Below are positions 45,039-54,833 of a stretch of DNA of 64,000 nucleotides, piece after piece. Origin of the DNA: Bin80 sp965209015 (lineage in GTDB: Bacteria; Bacteroidota; Rhodothermia; Rhodothermales; Bin80); NCBI GenBank assembly GCA_965209015.1, contig OZ242367.1, positions 2,108,001 to 2,172,000 of the forward strand. The letters run 5' to 3'. The notes under the pieces were generated by a model. That model was not told where the DNA came from. It made no database searches and saw only the letters and a list, made by a program, of their open reading frames with translations. Position numbers and translations under genes: made by a program. Within the stretch, counting starts at the first letter, position 1, and each line of letters opens with the position of its first letter.

Positions 45039-45776
45039 TCAATTCTCAAAAAACTCACGAAGTTCTGGAAGTTTACTGGTGCGCAGCTCATGGAGCGTCC
45101 CCTCACAGAGGGTTTTCCCCTCATGGATAAACGCTGCGCGATCGGCGATAATTTCAGCACAGAGAAGGTCATGAGTGATCGCAACTGTGGTAATTCCCCG
45201 CTCAGCTTTTAATCGCATAATCAATTTGGAGACGGTCCGAACGCTGACAGGATCAAGTCCTGTGGTCGGCTCATCACACAACAAAATGTCTGGACTAAGA
45301 ATTATCGCGCGAGCCAATGCAATCCGCTTCTTCTGACCACCTGATAATTCTGCGGGGTACTGCGCGGCGGAGTGCGGAAGGTTAACCCAAGCGATCGCTT
45401 CATGAATCTGTTCCTTGCGCTCAGCATAGGGCAGTATACTGTGTCGACGTAGGACGAAGTCCAGGTTTTCTTCAACGGTCATGGAATCGAATAAAGCACC
45501 TCCCTGAAACAAATAGCCGATCCGCAGCCGAAGGGCATCCAATTCAGCCTTTGGTAACCGATCCACTTGCCGACCCTGAACCCATACTTCACCCAAATCA
45601 GGTTCCATGAGACCGACAATATGTTTCAGCAATACACTCTTTCCTGTACCTGATCCTCCCATTACCGCCAAGGTACTGCCCCGACCAACACTCACCGTGG
45701 CACCACGTAAAATTTTGCGGTCTCCAAATGCCTTATGAAGATTCTTGACTGTGATCTCTGGTTGAACCTCAGACAT
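45039..45776 (-). CDS. mlaF: Mla-type ABC transporter ATPase
   Basis: The 245-residue ATPase has the Walker A motif GSGTGKS (41-47), Q-loop near FQGG (90-93), signature LSGGQ (144-148) and Walker B ILLCDEP (164-170) with catalytic Glu169. A D-loop and switch His (TITHD-like AITHD) follow. It powers lipid transfer across the periplasm with MlaE. The ATG lies 2 bp from the end of the permease gene, so both are one transcript. Motifs and length are normal. Confidence 0.9.
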   Translation of the reverse strand: MSEVQPEITVKNLHKAFGDRKILRGATVSVGRGSTLAVMGGSGTGKSVLLKHIVGLMEPDLGEVWVQGRQVDRLPKAELDALRLRIGYLFQGGALFDSMTVEENLDFVLRRHSILPYAERKEQIHEAIAWVNLPHSAAQYPAELSGGQKKRIALARAIILSPDILLCDEPTTGLDPVSVRTVSKLIMRLKAERGITTVAITHDLLCAEIIADRAAFIHEGKTLCEGTLHELRTSKLPELREFFEN

Positions 45777-45777
45777 A

Positions 45778-46539
45778 TCAACCTCCGAACAGAATTAGTG
45801 ATAAACGAACCATCATTACATCCGCCAAGAGAACCAGTAATGATCCAATCACGACGGCACGCATGGCCGCCTGCCCTACTTCTCGAGTCCCTCCATGAAC
45901 GTAGTACCCTGAGTAACAGCCAACGATTGAAACCAGAAATCCGAATACACTGGTCTTTGCAGTCGAGAAAAGCACATCTGAAATGCGCAAACTTGAAAAT
46001 GCCTGATCAATAAACAAACGATAATCTAGATCACTTGATAAGAGCGACTCTGCATATCCGCCCAAAAGTGCTACCACATCACAGGCAATAGTTAGGAAGG
46101 GAAACATCACCATACACGCCAGTACGCGAGTGATCACGAGATACTTGAAAGGTTGTAACGCGGTAACCTCTAATGCATCAATCTGCTCCGTCACACGCAT
46201 GGATCCCAGTTCAGCAGCGATCCCAGCTCCCAGGCGCCCCGCAAGAACGAGCGAAGTGATCACCGGACCGATCTCCTTCACCACCGATAGCGCCAGCATA
46301 CTTGGTAGTACGGCCTCCGCCCCAAACCTTGCCAGTGTCCCACGACTCTGCATTGAGAGTACAATCCCTATGGAGCAACCCGTAACCAGAACCAAAGCAA
46401 GGCTTTTCGTTCCAGTCTCATCCATTTGGCGAATCAACTCCCGTCCCTCAAAAGGGAACTGAAACATCTGACGAAACACCATACCGGAGAATTCGACAAT
46501 AGTGCCGATTTCTGCGAGAACCTTTTTTAGTCCATTCAT
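45778..46539 (-). CDS. mlaE: Mla-type ABC transporter permease
   Basis: From the ATG at 46539 the protein is 253 residues. It has an amphipathic N-terminal helix followed by five to six membrane spans. The family signature is clear: VVKEIGPVITSLVLAGRLGA, then GIAAELGSMRVTEQIDALEV. The start codon overlaps the tamB stop (TGATG), so translation is coupled to TamB. A longer frame beginning at 46611 lies inside tamB and is not protein-like. It exports or imports phospholipid at the inner membrane with MlaF and MlaD. Confidence 0.9.
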   Translation of the reverse strand: MNGLKKVLAEIGTIVEFSGMVFRQMFQFPFEGRELIRQMDETGTKSLALVLVTGCSIGIVLSMQSRGTLARFGAEAVLPSMLALSVVKEIGPVITSLVLAGRLGAGIAAELGSMRVTEQIDALEVTALQPFKYLVITRVLACMVMFPFLTIACDVVALLGGYAESLLSSDLDYRLFIDQAFSSLRISDVLFSTAKTSVFGFLVSIVGCYSGYYVHGGTREVGQAAMRAVVIGSLLVLLADVMMVRLSLILFGG

Positions 46540-49500
46540 CACCAAGTGTACTGATATAATAGTGTAAGTCCGGCAGCGCCTGTTTCCCCACGCATCCGGG
46601 CCAAGAGCCAAGGAAATAACCCGTATTCAATCACTAACTCGCTGTTGTGCTCCGCAAGAGTATTTTGCGTACTCGTTTCTGCAGTAATTGGCCATTTGAC
46701 AGATGCAAACAAGTTTCGGGATACATACTTGCCGGCAGTGAGCCACACCACCCCCCCAGGTTCAGGATTAATCTGTACAACATCCAATCCCAGACCCGCT
46801 CCAGCCGCTCCTGCAACCAAGTTGGATAGCTGCTGGAGCGCCAGATCGCTACCGCTTTGGAGTGCTCCCCCCTCGCTCAACTGAAAAGCATCCGCTGCGG
46901 GTCTACCAGTTGCCATATACGAAATTAGATCTGCACGGTCAAGCTGGATGGGTTCACTGCGCAATTCAAAAGATAGAGATTCGGAATCAAGCACCCTCCC
47001 AGATGCATCCAAAAGTATAGTCACGGGTGCACCCTGTTCGCTACGATTTGGAATATCAAGTGCAGCTTGAAGGTCAAAGTACGGATCAATTATAGACCCA
47101 TCAAAGGTGACTCGACCGCGCCGAATATCAAAGCGGCGTCCAAATTGCCGGAGATAACTGATTTCTGGGACAATACTCACAGTCCCAACGATCTCCTGCT
47201 CCGCGTGGGGCGCTTTCGTGAAAACGACCGATCCGGTCAACAATATCGTCATCTCTGGATTTTGGTAGCCCAGTATGCGAGCCGTTCCAGGGATTCCAAT
47301 GGATAGATCCAGTGTGGATGCATCAATAAGTGAATAGGTTTGGATATCTCGTATGCCTGGCCGAATATTAAAATTCCGCTCAAGCATCTGAAGATCTATC
47401 TCGGTAAACTGGATGGTACCATCTGCCAAGTTAACAGGCACATCCTGAGGTCGAATGACGGCATTCGTTACTTCAACCTGTCCTGTCAAATCAGGACTGA
47501 GAACTGTTCCACCAACCACTACGGAACCGTTGATATCAACCGAATAGGGCGCCGTATTCACCACCCGGAAATTATTCAGGTTCACGGCTAAATCCACACC
47601 GATCTGATCGGATATAGTCAGATATCCTTTACTCTCGGCACCCCCCCGACCACTTGAGGTAACCATCCTCTGAACATAGATCGTATCACGACGCATCACT
47701 ACATCTAATTCAAGGTCCGATGGAATGATGTTGATCTCCGGGAATAGCGCCCTTCCATCAAACAGATTGAGATTTCCGCTTAGGTTAGGATTGATAAGTG
47801 AACCAGAGAGTTGAAGATCGGCCGACAATTTACCCTCTACATCACGGACCTCATCCTGCCTCAAAAAAGGACTGATCCATGCAAGATTAAACTGGTCGGA
47901 CTTAAGAGTCACGGAAGCATCGGGATAGGATATTTCGTGTTGCTTTTTCAAACGTAAATCAAGAGGCAGAAGCCCCGACACGGAAAGCGTACTGCCGTCT
48001 ACATGCAAAAAGTCAGCTTCCATATCCAAGCCATAATCTTTATAACCGATCCTGGCAGATAGACTCCCAACTTGATTAGACTCGGAATCCACAATCAAAT
48101 TCACCGAGCCATTTAACTCTGGTGCAGTTGCTGGCCCGTGGAAAAATAAATCTGCATTCGCAATCCCACCCAAACCGGGAAGCCCAAGGATATCTGAAAA
48201 GTGAGAGAGCTGAACATTGTGCAAATTAAGACCTAACCGCTGTTCGCCATCTGGATTCAGAATGCCATCTATCGCAATTTCCTGTGCCTGACTCTCAAGA
48301 ACGAAGTAACGAATCTGGATCCCCTCATCTGTCAGAATTTCTGCGGGCGAACCGAGATTCCATTCATCCTGCCCCAGATACATATCTAGGCGCCTAAGGA
48401 GGCCCCGACGGGTTGCCAAATCCGTTTCTGCTTCCAGATAAAGTGATCGGTGATCATCCACTTCCAATAAAGCCCCATACTGCATGGTATCCCGTTTATT
48501 GACTGCGTTCAGCCACATATGCCGGGCCGAGAGAGTTGGGATTGACAGCCGCTCCAGGGTGATATCCGCTCGATCGACTCGGGGCTCAAATTCATCTATG
48601 CTCCCCTCTGCATATCCAGTGCCCTGAAATAGACGAATATGATTCCATACCAAAGGTCCGGTCGTGACTCCAACCCTCCATCGAAGTGAGTCGCTCTGAT
48701 GAATTAGATCGCCCCATAAGGTATCTGTAACTGTGCCGATCAGGGGTGCATTACCCGTCCAGTCTTGAAGTAGGCTTGCGTTTGTAATCGCGCCATGAAA
48801 CCGAAGTGAATCCGGTGAATCCTCAAATAGCGAAACCCCACCCTCGGCTTTGAGATAACCAGCATCGCTGGATAGATCGAACTGGTCAAGTCTAACGTTT
48901 CCCTCTTCCATGGTCCCTTCAATCCTGATTCGGTCAAACTGCACGTTCCCAAGCCGCATATGATCTGAGTTAAAATGTGCATGATGGATGGTCATAGTCT
49001 GTGGGCTTCCTCGTTCAAGATTCATATCAAAGGATCCACTCAGTTCTATATCTCCCACACCTAGATCGTCTAAGAATAAGTTTCGTAATGATCCCCGTGC
49101 CAGAAGTGTCTGATCCGGCCCGATCTGCAAATGATCCATGAAGAAGTCTCCCTGTCCCAATTCAATTCCCCCTTTGACTATGACCAATTCATGATCGGCC
49201 TTAAACTCAAATTGCGCACCCGACATCTTCATCGCATTCACACTGCCTGCATCAAGACTCAACGTTGCAGCGCCCGCTCCATTCCACGTTAAGCTATCAA
49301 TGCGTCCAGAAAGATCCGTAACGAATGAGTCTATACCAGCGAGTGCACCAAGATTCACTCTCTCAAATATGCCTCTTGCAGGACCGATCATCGGCTGAGT
49401 AGCAAACGGATCAACCCTTGCGCTTGCTTGAAAATACCCTGATTCAAACATGAGATGGCTTTCCATCATCGCCTCCCCATCGTTCATGTTTAATGAGAAC

Positions 49501-51380
49501 CGTCCTTGGGTGATCAATTCTTGATTCACGCTTGAAGGCTGCAAGATCAATTCGCCACTTGCATTCTTCAATCCGCTACCGAATAGGTTTAATTGTGCAT
49601 TTAAGTCCGTAGAAATGTCCACTCCCAAATCCTTGAGGTCTAGCCCCGTTATTTGTGCATGATTCAGAGTCCATCGGGGAGCGGCGGAACTGAAATTCAC
49701 ACGACCATCAATCGTAGCATCTCCAGATGGAAATCCAATTCGACCCTGAGCATTTAGATCGAACCCGTCTAGTGACAGGACGATGTGCCCATTTTTGATA
49801 GATATATGTTCCCAGAATAAGGGCTTTAGATCAACTTCTACCACGATCGTATCTGGGGGCCAGTTCATCATTGTACGGGCTGTAAGATTGACCTGAGAGT
49901 CCCTATTTTCCCAATCCATCAGGTCTCCCACATTCAACGCATGAATATCTAATTGACCGCTGAGGCCTGACTCCCTACGATCAATTTCCAACATTATCTG
50001 AGCTGAATCCAGATGTATGACCGATAAAAATTCAAATGCTTCGTCCCCAGAGTACATACGGAGCCCGCCGCCGGTTATGTCTACTCCCCCGAGTCTCCCG
50101 GGTAGAAACTCAACATTCCCCAAGAAAATTTCTCCCCAATCCAAGCTAAGGTTACCGCTTAGGTTACTCTGGTAAAGTGGGGAGAGTACCCCCGTATTGA
50201 GATTCCTGAATTCACCCGTGAGTTTCCCCATCTCTTGTAGCGGTTCCATACTCCCGACTAAATTCAATGTACCGAGAGCAAGATCAGACTGAACACTCAA
50301 CTGGACTATCCCCTTTTGCATCTCACTAGTGAATCGAATGGATTCATAGGGAAAGTTTGCCAATGTTCCTGCTTGAAGGTTTGCCTCCACCCTGCCATCC
50401 AAGGAGTCCCAGGATGCCCCATATAACTGGCCATGAATCATTCCAGTCAAGCCCCCTTGAATATGTGGCAGTACGTACGCCAAGTCAAAATTCTTGAACT
50501 CCAGCGTATCCAATGAAATAGATGGTTTGCCAACTAAGGTGTTTCCACGTAATTTGAGGGTGCTTCCATTACTTGATTCGAAGTCAAGCACCACCTGCAA
50601 TGAATCCTCTACTCCTTGAATACCGATGGCTAGCATGAGATCCTCGTCGGCCTGAGGAATCAATTTACGCAATACATCTGCCGAAAGCGGGTCTGCTTGT
50701 ATATCCAGATCTGTTTGCTCTCCCGCATATCCACGAACATGAATCACCGACTCGGGCCCCCTCAGAGATAGTTCTTCCACATAAAGCATCTCTTGGTCTA
50801 GTTGCACTCGGGCATTTGAAGATATCAGAAACGTTTCCTGATCCCACACTACATCGCCGACCAGCGCATCAATCCTCATAACAGTTGGCGACACACTTCC
50901 TTGGATCTGAAGTCCTGATGCATGGAGATTAAGCTCTTCCAGATGAAGGCTACCCCTGTGGATATCAACGGAGTCAACCCACAGAAAATCTATCGGACCA
51001 CTCTCGCTGTCCTCTTTACCATCTATTCTGTCCGGCATTTCGGATGAAGTGTTTCTGATATGCACTCTGGGATTGATCAATAATACGTGGCTCACATGAA
51101 GACGACCCGAAAGTGTTTGGCCCACAGAAAGAGAAACCTGGGCGGTATCAACATGAATCATATGCCCTCCCATACTTCCCTCAATTCCCCGGAATTCTAG
51201 AGAGTTCATCCAAAATCCACTGATCGAATCAAATGTGAGATTTATATCACTACTCCGTAGTGCCAGATGTCCAATCACACCCAAGCACCAAGGCGTTTGT
51301 GCAAATCCTATAAGGAAGAACACCGCGAATAGATAGATCCATCGCTTCCTAAAACGATTGTCCGATACTGATGTGGACAT
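46539..51380 (-). CDS. tamB: TamB/AsmA-like translocation and assembly protein
   Basis: The 1613-residue protein has an N-terminal inner-membrane anchor (WIYLFAVFFLIGFAQTPWCL). A long beta-rich periplasmic body follows, made of repeats such as GSMGGHMIHV and LDLSIGIPG, the hydrophobic groove of bridge-like proteins. It ends with a TamB C-terminal domain carrying RGRVTFDGSIIDPYFDLQ and a final LQYTW. It spans the periplasm and probably moves lipid or helps TamA insert outer-membrane barrels. It overlaps tamA by 32 bp and its stop overlaps mlaE. Length fits the family. Confidence 0.92.
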   Translation of the reverse strand: MSTSVSDNRFRKRWIYLFAVFFLIGFAQTPWCLGVIGHLALRSSDINLTFDSISGFWMNSLEFRGIEGSMGGHMIHVDTAQVSLSVGQTLSGRLHVSHVLLINPRVHIRNTSSEMPDRIDGKEDSESGPIDFLWVDSVDIHRGSLHLEELNLHASGLQIQGSVSPTVMRIDALVGDVVWDQETFLISSNARVQLDQEMLYVEELSLRGPESVIHVRGYAGEQTDLDIQADPLSADVLRKLIPQADEDLMLAIGIQGVEDSLQVVLDFESSNGSTLKLRGNTLVGKPSISLDTLEFKNFDLAYVLPHIQGGLTGMIHGQLYGASWDSLDGRVEANLQAGTLANFPYESIRFTSEMQKGIVQLSVQSDLALGTLNLVGSMEPLQEMGKLTGEFRNLNTGVLSPLYQSNLSGNLSLDWGEIFLGNVEFLPGRLGGVDITGGGLRMYSGDEAFEFLSVIHLDSAQIMLEIDRRESGLSGQLDIHALNVGDLMDWENRDSQVNLTARTMMNWPPDTIVVEVDLKPLFWEHISIKNGHIVLSLDGFDLNAQGRIGFPSGDATIDGRVNFSSAAPRWTLNHAQITGLDLKDLGVDISTDLNAQLNLFGSGLKNASGELILQPSSVNQELITQGRFSLNMNDGEAMMESHLMFESGYFQASARVDPFATQPMIGPARGIFERVNLGALAGIDSFVTDLSGRIDSLTWNGAGAATLSLDAGSVNAMKMSGAQFEFKADHELVIVKGGIELGQGDFFMDHLQIGPDQTLLARGSLRNLFLDDLGVGDIELSGSFDMNLERGSPQTMTIHHAHFNSDHMRLGNVQFDRIRIEGTMEEGNVRLDQFDLSSDAGYLKAEGGVSLFEDSPDSLRFHGAITNASLLQDWTGNAPLIGTVTDTLWGDLIHQSDSLRWRVGVTTGPLVWNHIRLFQGTGYAEGSIDEFEPRVDRADITLERLSIPTLSARHMWLNAVNKRDTMQYGALLEVDDHRSLYLEAETDLATRRGLLRRLDMYLGQDEWNLGSPAEILTDEGIQIRYFVLESQAQEIAIDGILNPDGEQRLGLNLHNVQLSHFSDILGLPGLGGIANADLFFHGPATAPELNGSVNLIVDSESNQVGSLSARIGYKDYGLDMEADFLHVDGSTLSVSGLLPLDLRLKKQHEISYPDASVTLKSDQFNLAWISPFLRQDEVRDVEGKLSADLQLSGSLINPNLSGNLNLFDGRALFPEINIIPSDLELDVVMRRDTIYVQRMVTSSGRGGAESKGYLTISDQIGVDLAVNLNNFRVVNTAPYSVDINGSVVVGGTVLSPDLTGQVEVTNAVIRPQDVPVNLADGTIQFTEIDLQMLERNFNIRPGIRDIQTYSLIDASTLDLSIGIPGTARILGYQNPEMTILLTGSVVFTKAPHAEQEIVGTVSIVPEISYLRQFGRRFDIRRGRVTFDGSIIDPYFDLQAALDIPNRSEQGAPVTILLDASGRVLDSESLSFELRSEPIQLDRADLISYMATGRPAADAFQLSEGGALQSGSDLALQQLSNLVAGAAGAGLGLDVVQINPEPGGVVWLTAGKYVSRNLFASVKWPITAETSTQNTLAEHNSELVIEYGLFPWLLARMRGETGAAGLTLLYQYTW

Positions 51381-53550
51381 TATAGCGGTACCATGGATTC
51401 AAGGATTCTTCTTGATTCTCACTTGTTGTCAGCACATCTGTTGATGTCTGAAGATCTAGTGGGTCTGGGTTTAACTTAGCTGCAATATCCAAACGGATGA
51501 ACCCAATTGGAGTGTCATACCGCAAACCCAACCCAGCTCCAACCTTGAACTGAGGAAGAGATATTTTCCCATCATCGCTGAACCCACACTGAAAGATAAC
51601 CTTGCGAGTCAATTTTATATCTTCAAAAAATTCCTGCGAGCAATTGTTGGCGATTTGGGAAGATACAGCACCAGCATCAACAAAAGCCGCCCAGTACCAA
51701 GGCCCATCGATTCGGAATCGAGCCTCCGCACTGGCAACGAGACGTGCCAATCCTCCAATGGGCTCATACACCCCCTCCGATACGGGAAGATTCTCGCCTG
51801 AAGTATCATCTTCTAATCGGATCGCCTTGGGACCTGCGGAGCCGGTGCTCCATCCTCGTACGTCATCTGCACCACCAAGATAATACCGCAGAAGATCAAA
51901 GCGATCCTCGGTTGGCTGCAAAAATTGCGTATCAATAACTTTCTCACCCTCTATACTGTAAACGGTCATTTGGGTGATACCTCTTGGCCAGATCCGTCCC
52001 ACCTTCAATCGCCCCGTAAGACTCACACGTTCGGAAAGAGGTAAGTACCCTGCCATCAGCATCTGTACCTTAAAATAATTCACTCCGAACGGTCGTGCAC
52101 CAAGCCAGGATACAATCCTTCCTCCCTGTTCAAGGAGCGGATGTAGAATGACTCCACGAGTAGGGCGAAGAATGTTATCTGTCCATCCGATTGATCCACC
52201 AAGGGACAGAACACTTTTATCATATGCATTGGTAGAACGAATTGCTGTGAAGTTCTTCGTCCGGCTGAGGCTGTAGCGTAAACTCACGATCCGAGTCTGA
52301 CGCAGACCATAAATGAAGGTAGTACTTACACCATACTCACGTCGGTTGAATTCAAATGGCAGCGAAGACTCCCCTGCCAAGGGATCCCGCTCATACAGGA
52401 TAAAGGGTTCCAGAATCCCCCGTAATTCATTCATTCCCAGATGTGGCTGGGTTAATGCAACAGCGCCACGTATGGACCGTTTTGCCAGCGCACTCACACC
52501 GGCGGTAGCGAACAAGCCGGTCTGGATCTGAGCAGTAAGGTTCAAGGTTCTGGCACCTCCCAGAAAATTTCGATGAGTCAGGCGTCCCTCTCCGATCAAT
52601 CCTTCCCGCTGATGATAGCCCGTTTCCGCAGAAATATGTCGGGGGCGCGCGGGAGTAAGATTAATTTGCACCTCTACCGTGGAGTCACGTAGCTGCTGTG
52701 GTATCGTAACCTGTACGATACTAAACAACCCTAAGGCAAGTAGGGAGCGCTGACCGTCCGTCAAACTCTTCTGAGAAAAGGCATCTCCAATTTCAAAAGG
52801 TAACTCGCGTAATATTACCCGACGACCTATCGCCGGAGCTCCCTCTACCTTGATTGCCGTAATATACCCTTGGGGCCCAGCATCAACCTGAAAACTGATG
52901 TCTGCAGCATTATATACGGAATCAATATTTACTGAGGTCTGTAACGTGGTAAAGGCATATCCCTGATCCTTGAACCAGTTCACTACTTTATCCTCAATCT
53001 GTACTCTATCAAACTCAGTAAATACATCTCCCACATCAAAACTGGTCTGATCTCGAAATTCAATCCATGCGGCGCGCAACTCCGCATTCAGGCTCTCTGC
53101 CAAGTATCCATCCTTAGCATAAAATGCTACATCTTGAATGATCACCGGAGGCCCTTGCGTGATTAGAAATCGAATGCTGATTCTGTTCCTATCTCGATCC
53201 AGAGTGGACTCGGAGTAATCCACATGGGTGTGCAGGTAACCAACTTCTTGAAACGCTTGGCGGAGACGCACCACATCCCGCTGCAACTCAATCGGGTTTA
53301 ATAAATGAGACTGAGATTTTGTCCTGTTGAGCAACTTCCGAAGCCAAGGCCAGCGAGGTGTTGAACGAACGGCTATGAGTTTACGCAGTTCTGACCCAGT
53401 AAATCGGGGTGGATAGCGATCATCATCGGCATAGCTGAACTCCACACGGCGCACGGATGTGTTCTCATTTACATCTAACAGATCGGATTGTGCTCGGGCT
53501 AAGGGCGAGAACACAATTCCGACCAAGGCGAGCCCAAGCAATTCCTTCAT
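51349..53550 (-). CDS. tamA: BamA/TamA-family outer-membrane protein
   Basis: From the ATG at 53550 the protein is 733 residues with a signal peptide (LLGLALVGIVFSPLARAQ). Three to four POTRA domains follow (for example VIIQDVAFYAKDGYLAESLN and GYITAIKVEGAPAIGRRVIL), then a 16-strand Omp85 barrel. A VRGWSTG motif lies near the L6 loop, and the chain ends in an aromatic-terminated strand (HISIGQSF). It inserts or folds outer-membrane proteins with TamB. The longer frame to 53637 runs into clpX, so the internal ATG fits better. It begins 5 bp after clpX. Confidence 0.9.
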   Translation of the reverse strand: MKELLGLALVGIVFSPLARAQSDLLDVNENTSVRRVEFSYADDDRYPPRFTGSELRKLIAVRSTPRWPWLRKLLNRTKSQSHLLNPIELQRDVVRLRQAFQEVGYLHTHVDYSESTLDRDRNRISIRFLITQGPPVIIQDVAFYAKDGYLAESLNAELRAAWIEFRDQTSFDVGDVFTEFDRVQIEDKVVNWFKDQGYAFTTLQTSVNIDSVYNAADISFQVDAGPQGYITAIKVEGAPAIGRRVILRELPFEIGDAFSQKSLTDGQRSLLALGLFSIVQVTIPQQLRDSTVEVQINLTPARPRHISAETGYHQREGLIGEGRLTHRNFLGGARTLNLTAQIQTGLFATAGVSALAKRSIRGAVALTQPHLGMNELRGILEPFILYERDPLAGESSLPFEFNRREYGVSTTFIYGLRQTRIVSLRYSLSRTKNFTAIRSTNAYDKSVLSLGGSIGWTDNILRPTRGVILHPLLEQGGRIVSWLGARPFGVNYFKVQMLMAGYLPLSERVSLTGRLKVGRIWPRGITQMTVYSIEGEKVIDTQFLQPTEDRFDLLRYYLGGADDVRGWSTGSAGPKAIRLEDDTSGENLPVSEGVYEPIGGLARLVASAEARFRIDGPWYWAAFVDAGAVSSQIANNCSQEFFEDIKLTRKVIFQCGFSDDGKISLPQFKVGAGLGLRYDTPIGFIRLDIAAKLNPDPLDLQTSTDVLTTSENQEESLNPWYRYNVHISIGQSF

Positions 53551-53554
53551 GCAA

Positions 53555-54829
53555 TCAGGCTGAGGCCTTACGCTTTTTATAAATCGGAGGTTTACCCATG
53601 GAGATAGTCTCCTCCGTAACATAGCACACCCCAACATCTTTCAGACTGTGAATCTCAAACATGATATCCAACATTGACTGTTCAAGAACACTCCGTAATC
53701 CCCGCGCTCCGGTTCCCATGGCTCGTGCACGCCGAACGATACCCTGCAAAGCGGCATCGTCAAAAACAAGGTCGACGCCGTCAATTGCAAGCAGTTTTTG
53801 ATACTGACGTATGATCGCATTTTTAGGCTCCGTGAGGATACGCATCATTTCGTCATCGGAGAGAGGCTCCAAAGCCGCAGTTAATGGCAGGCGTCCAATT
53901 AACTCGGGAATCAGTCCATACTGAACAAGATCCTCTGGCTCTACAAACTGTAGTACAGCAGCATCCGAACTTTCATAAGTCTGGAAAAGATTCGATGTGA
54001 ACCCCATCCGGTTCACATTGAGTCTGCGGGCAACAATCTCTGTCAAACCTTCAAATGCTCCTCCACAAATGAATAGGATCCCACTCGTATCAATATTTAC
54101 TAAACTCTGTTCGGGATGCTTGCGCCCTCCATTTGGCGGGACTCCTGCAGTAGTTCCCTCAAGTACTTTCAGCAGTGCCTGTTGAACGCCTTCTCCAGAT
54201 ACATCTCTGGTGATGGAGGCATTATGACTCTTGCGGGCAACCTTATCCACTTCATCAATAAAAATGATCCCTCGCTCAGCATCGCTAACTTCAAATTCAG
54301 CTGCACTGAGCAGGTTAGCCAGGATCGTTTCTACATCCTCACCAACATATCCAGCCTCGGTCAATGACGTTGCATCACTGATTGAAAACGGTACTTCCAA
54401 GATCCGGGCAAGCGTACGGGCAAGTAGTGTCTTTCCTGTACCACTGGAGCCTAACAGTAGGATATTTGATTTTTCAATTTCAACATCCTTGTAGTCGGTT
54501 ACGAACTGGCTCGAATCTACACGCTTATAGTGATTGTATACCGCAACCGCCAAAGATTTTTTTGCATATTCCTGCCCGATCACATACTTGTCCAATGATT
54601 CCTTAATCTGCTTTGGCAGGAGCAGCTTTCGTGGACTCTTTTTCTTGGTTGGAGCAGAGCGCTTAACTCGGGGCTTCGGCGGTTCGGAGTCATTCAAAAT
54701 AATCTGAGCATCTGCTATGCAGTGATCACAGATAAATACATCCTGACCAGCAACCAGAGAATTGACCTCATCGCTTGTTCGGTTACAGAATGAGCAGGTT
54801 AGTCGTTTATCGTCTCCTTTATCACTCAT
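53555..54829 (-). CDS. clpX: ATP-dependent Clp protease ATPase subunit
   Basis: The 424-residue unfoldase has a ClpX zinc domain (Cys12, Cys15, Cys34, Cys37). An AAA+ domain follows with Walker A GSSGTGKT (127-134) and Walker B GIIFIDE (187-193). GYVGEDV and GLIPELIGRLP are also present. The ClpP-docking loop reads MGF in place of the usual IGF/LGF. It recognises tagged substrates and feeds them to ClpP; no clpP gene is in the window. It lies 4 bp after the sulfatase gene and 5 bp before tamA, an unusual position inside an envelope cluster. Confidence 0.92.
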   Translation of the reverse strand: MSDKGDDKRLTCSFCNRTSDEVNSLVAGQDVFICDHCIADAQIILNDSEPPKPRVKRSAPTKKKSPRKLLLPKQIKESLDKYVIGQEYAKKSLAVAVYNHYKRVDSSQFVTDYKDVEIEKSNILLLGSSGTGKTLLARTLARILEVPFSISDATSLTEAGYVGEDVETILANLLSAAEFEVSDAERGIIFIDEVDKVARKSHNASITRDVSGEGVQQALLKVLEGTTAGVPPNGGRKHPEQSLVNIDTSGILFICGGAFEGLTEIVARRLNVNRMGFTSNLFQTYESSDAAVLQFVEPEDLVQYGLIPELIGRLPLTAALEPLSDDEMMRILTEPKNAIIRQYQKLLAIDGVDLVFDDAALQGIVRRARAMGTGARGLRSVLEQSMLDIMFEIHSLKDVGVCYVTEETISMGKPPIYKKRKASA

Positions 54830-54833
54830 GATT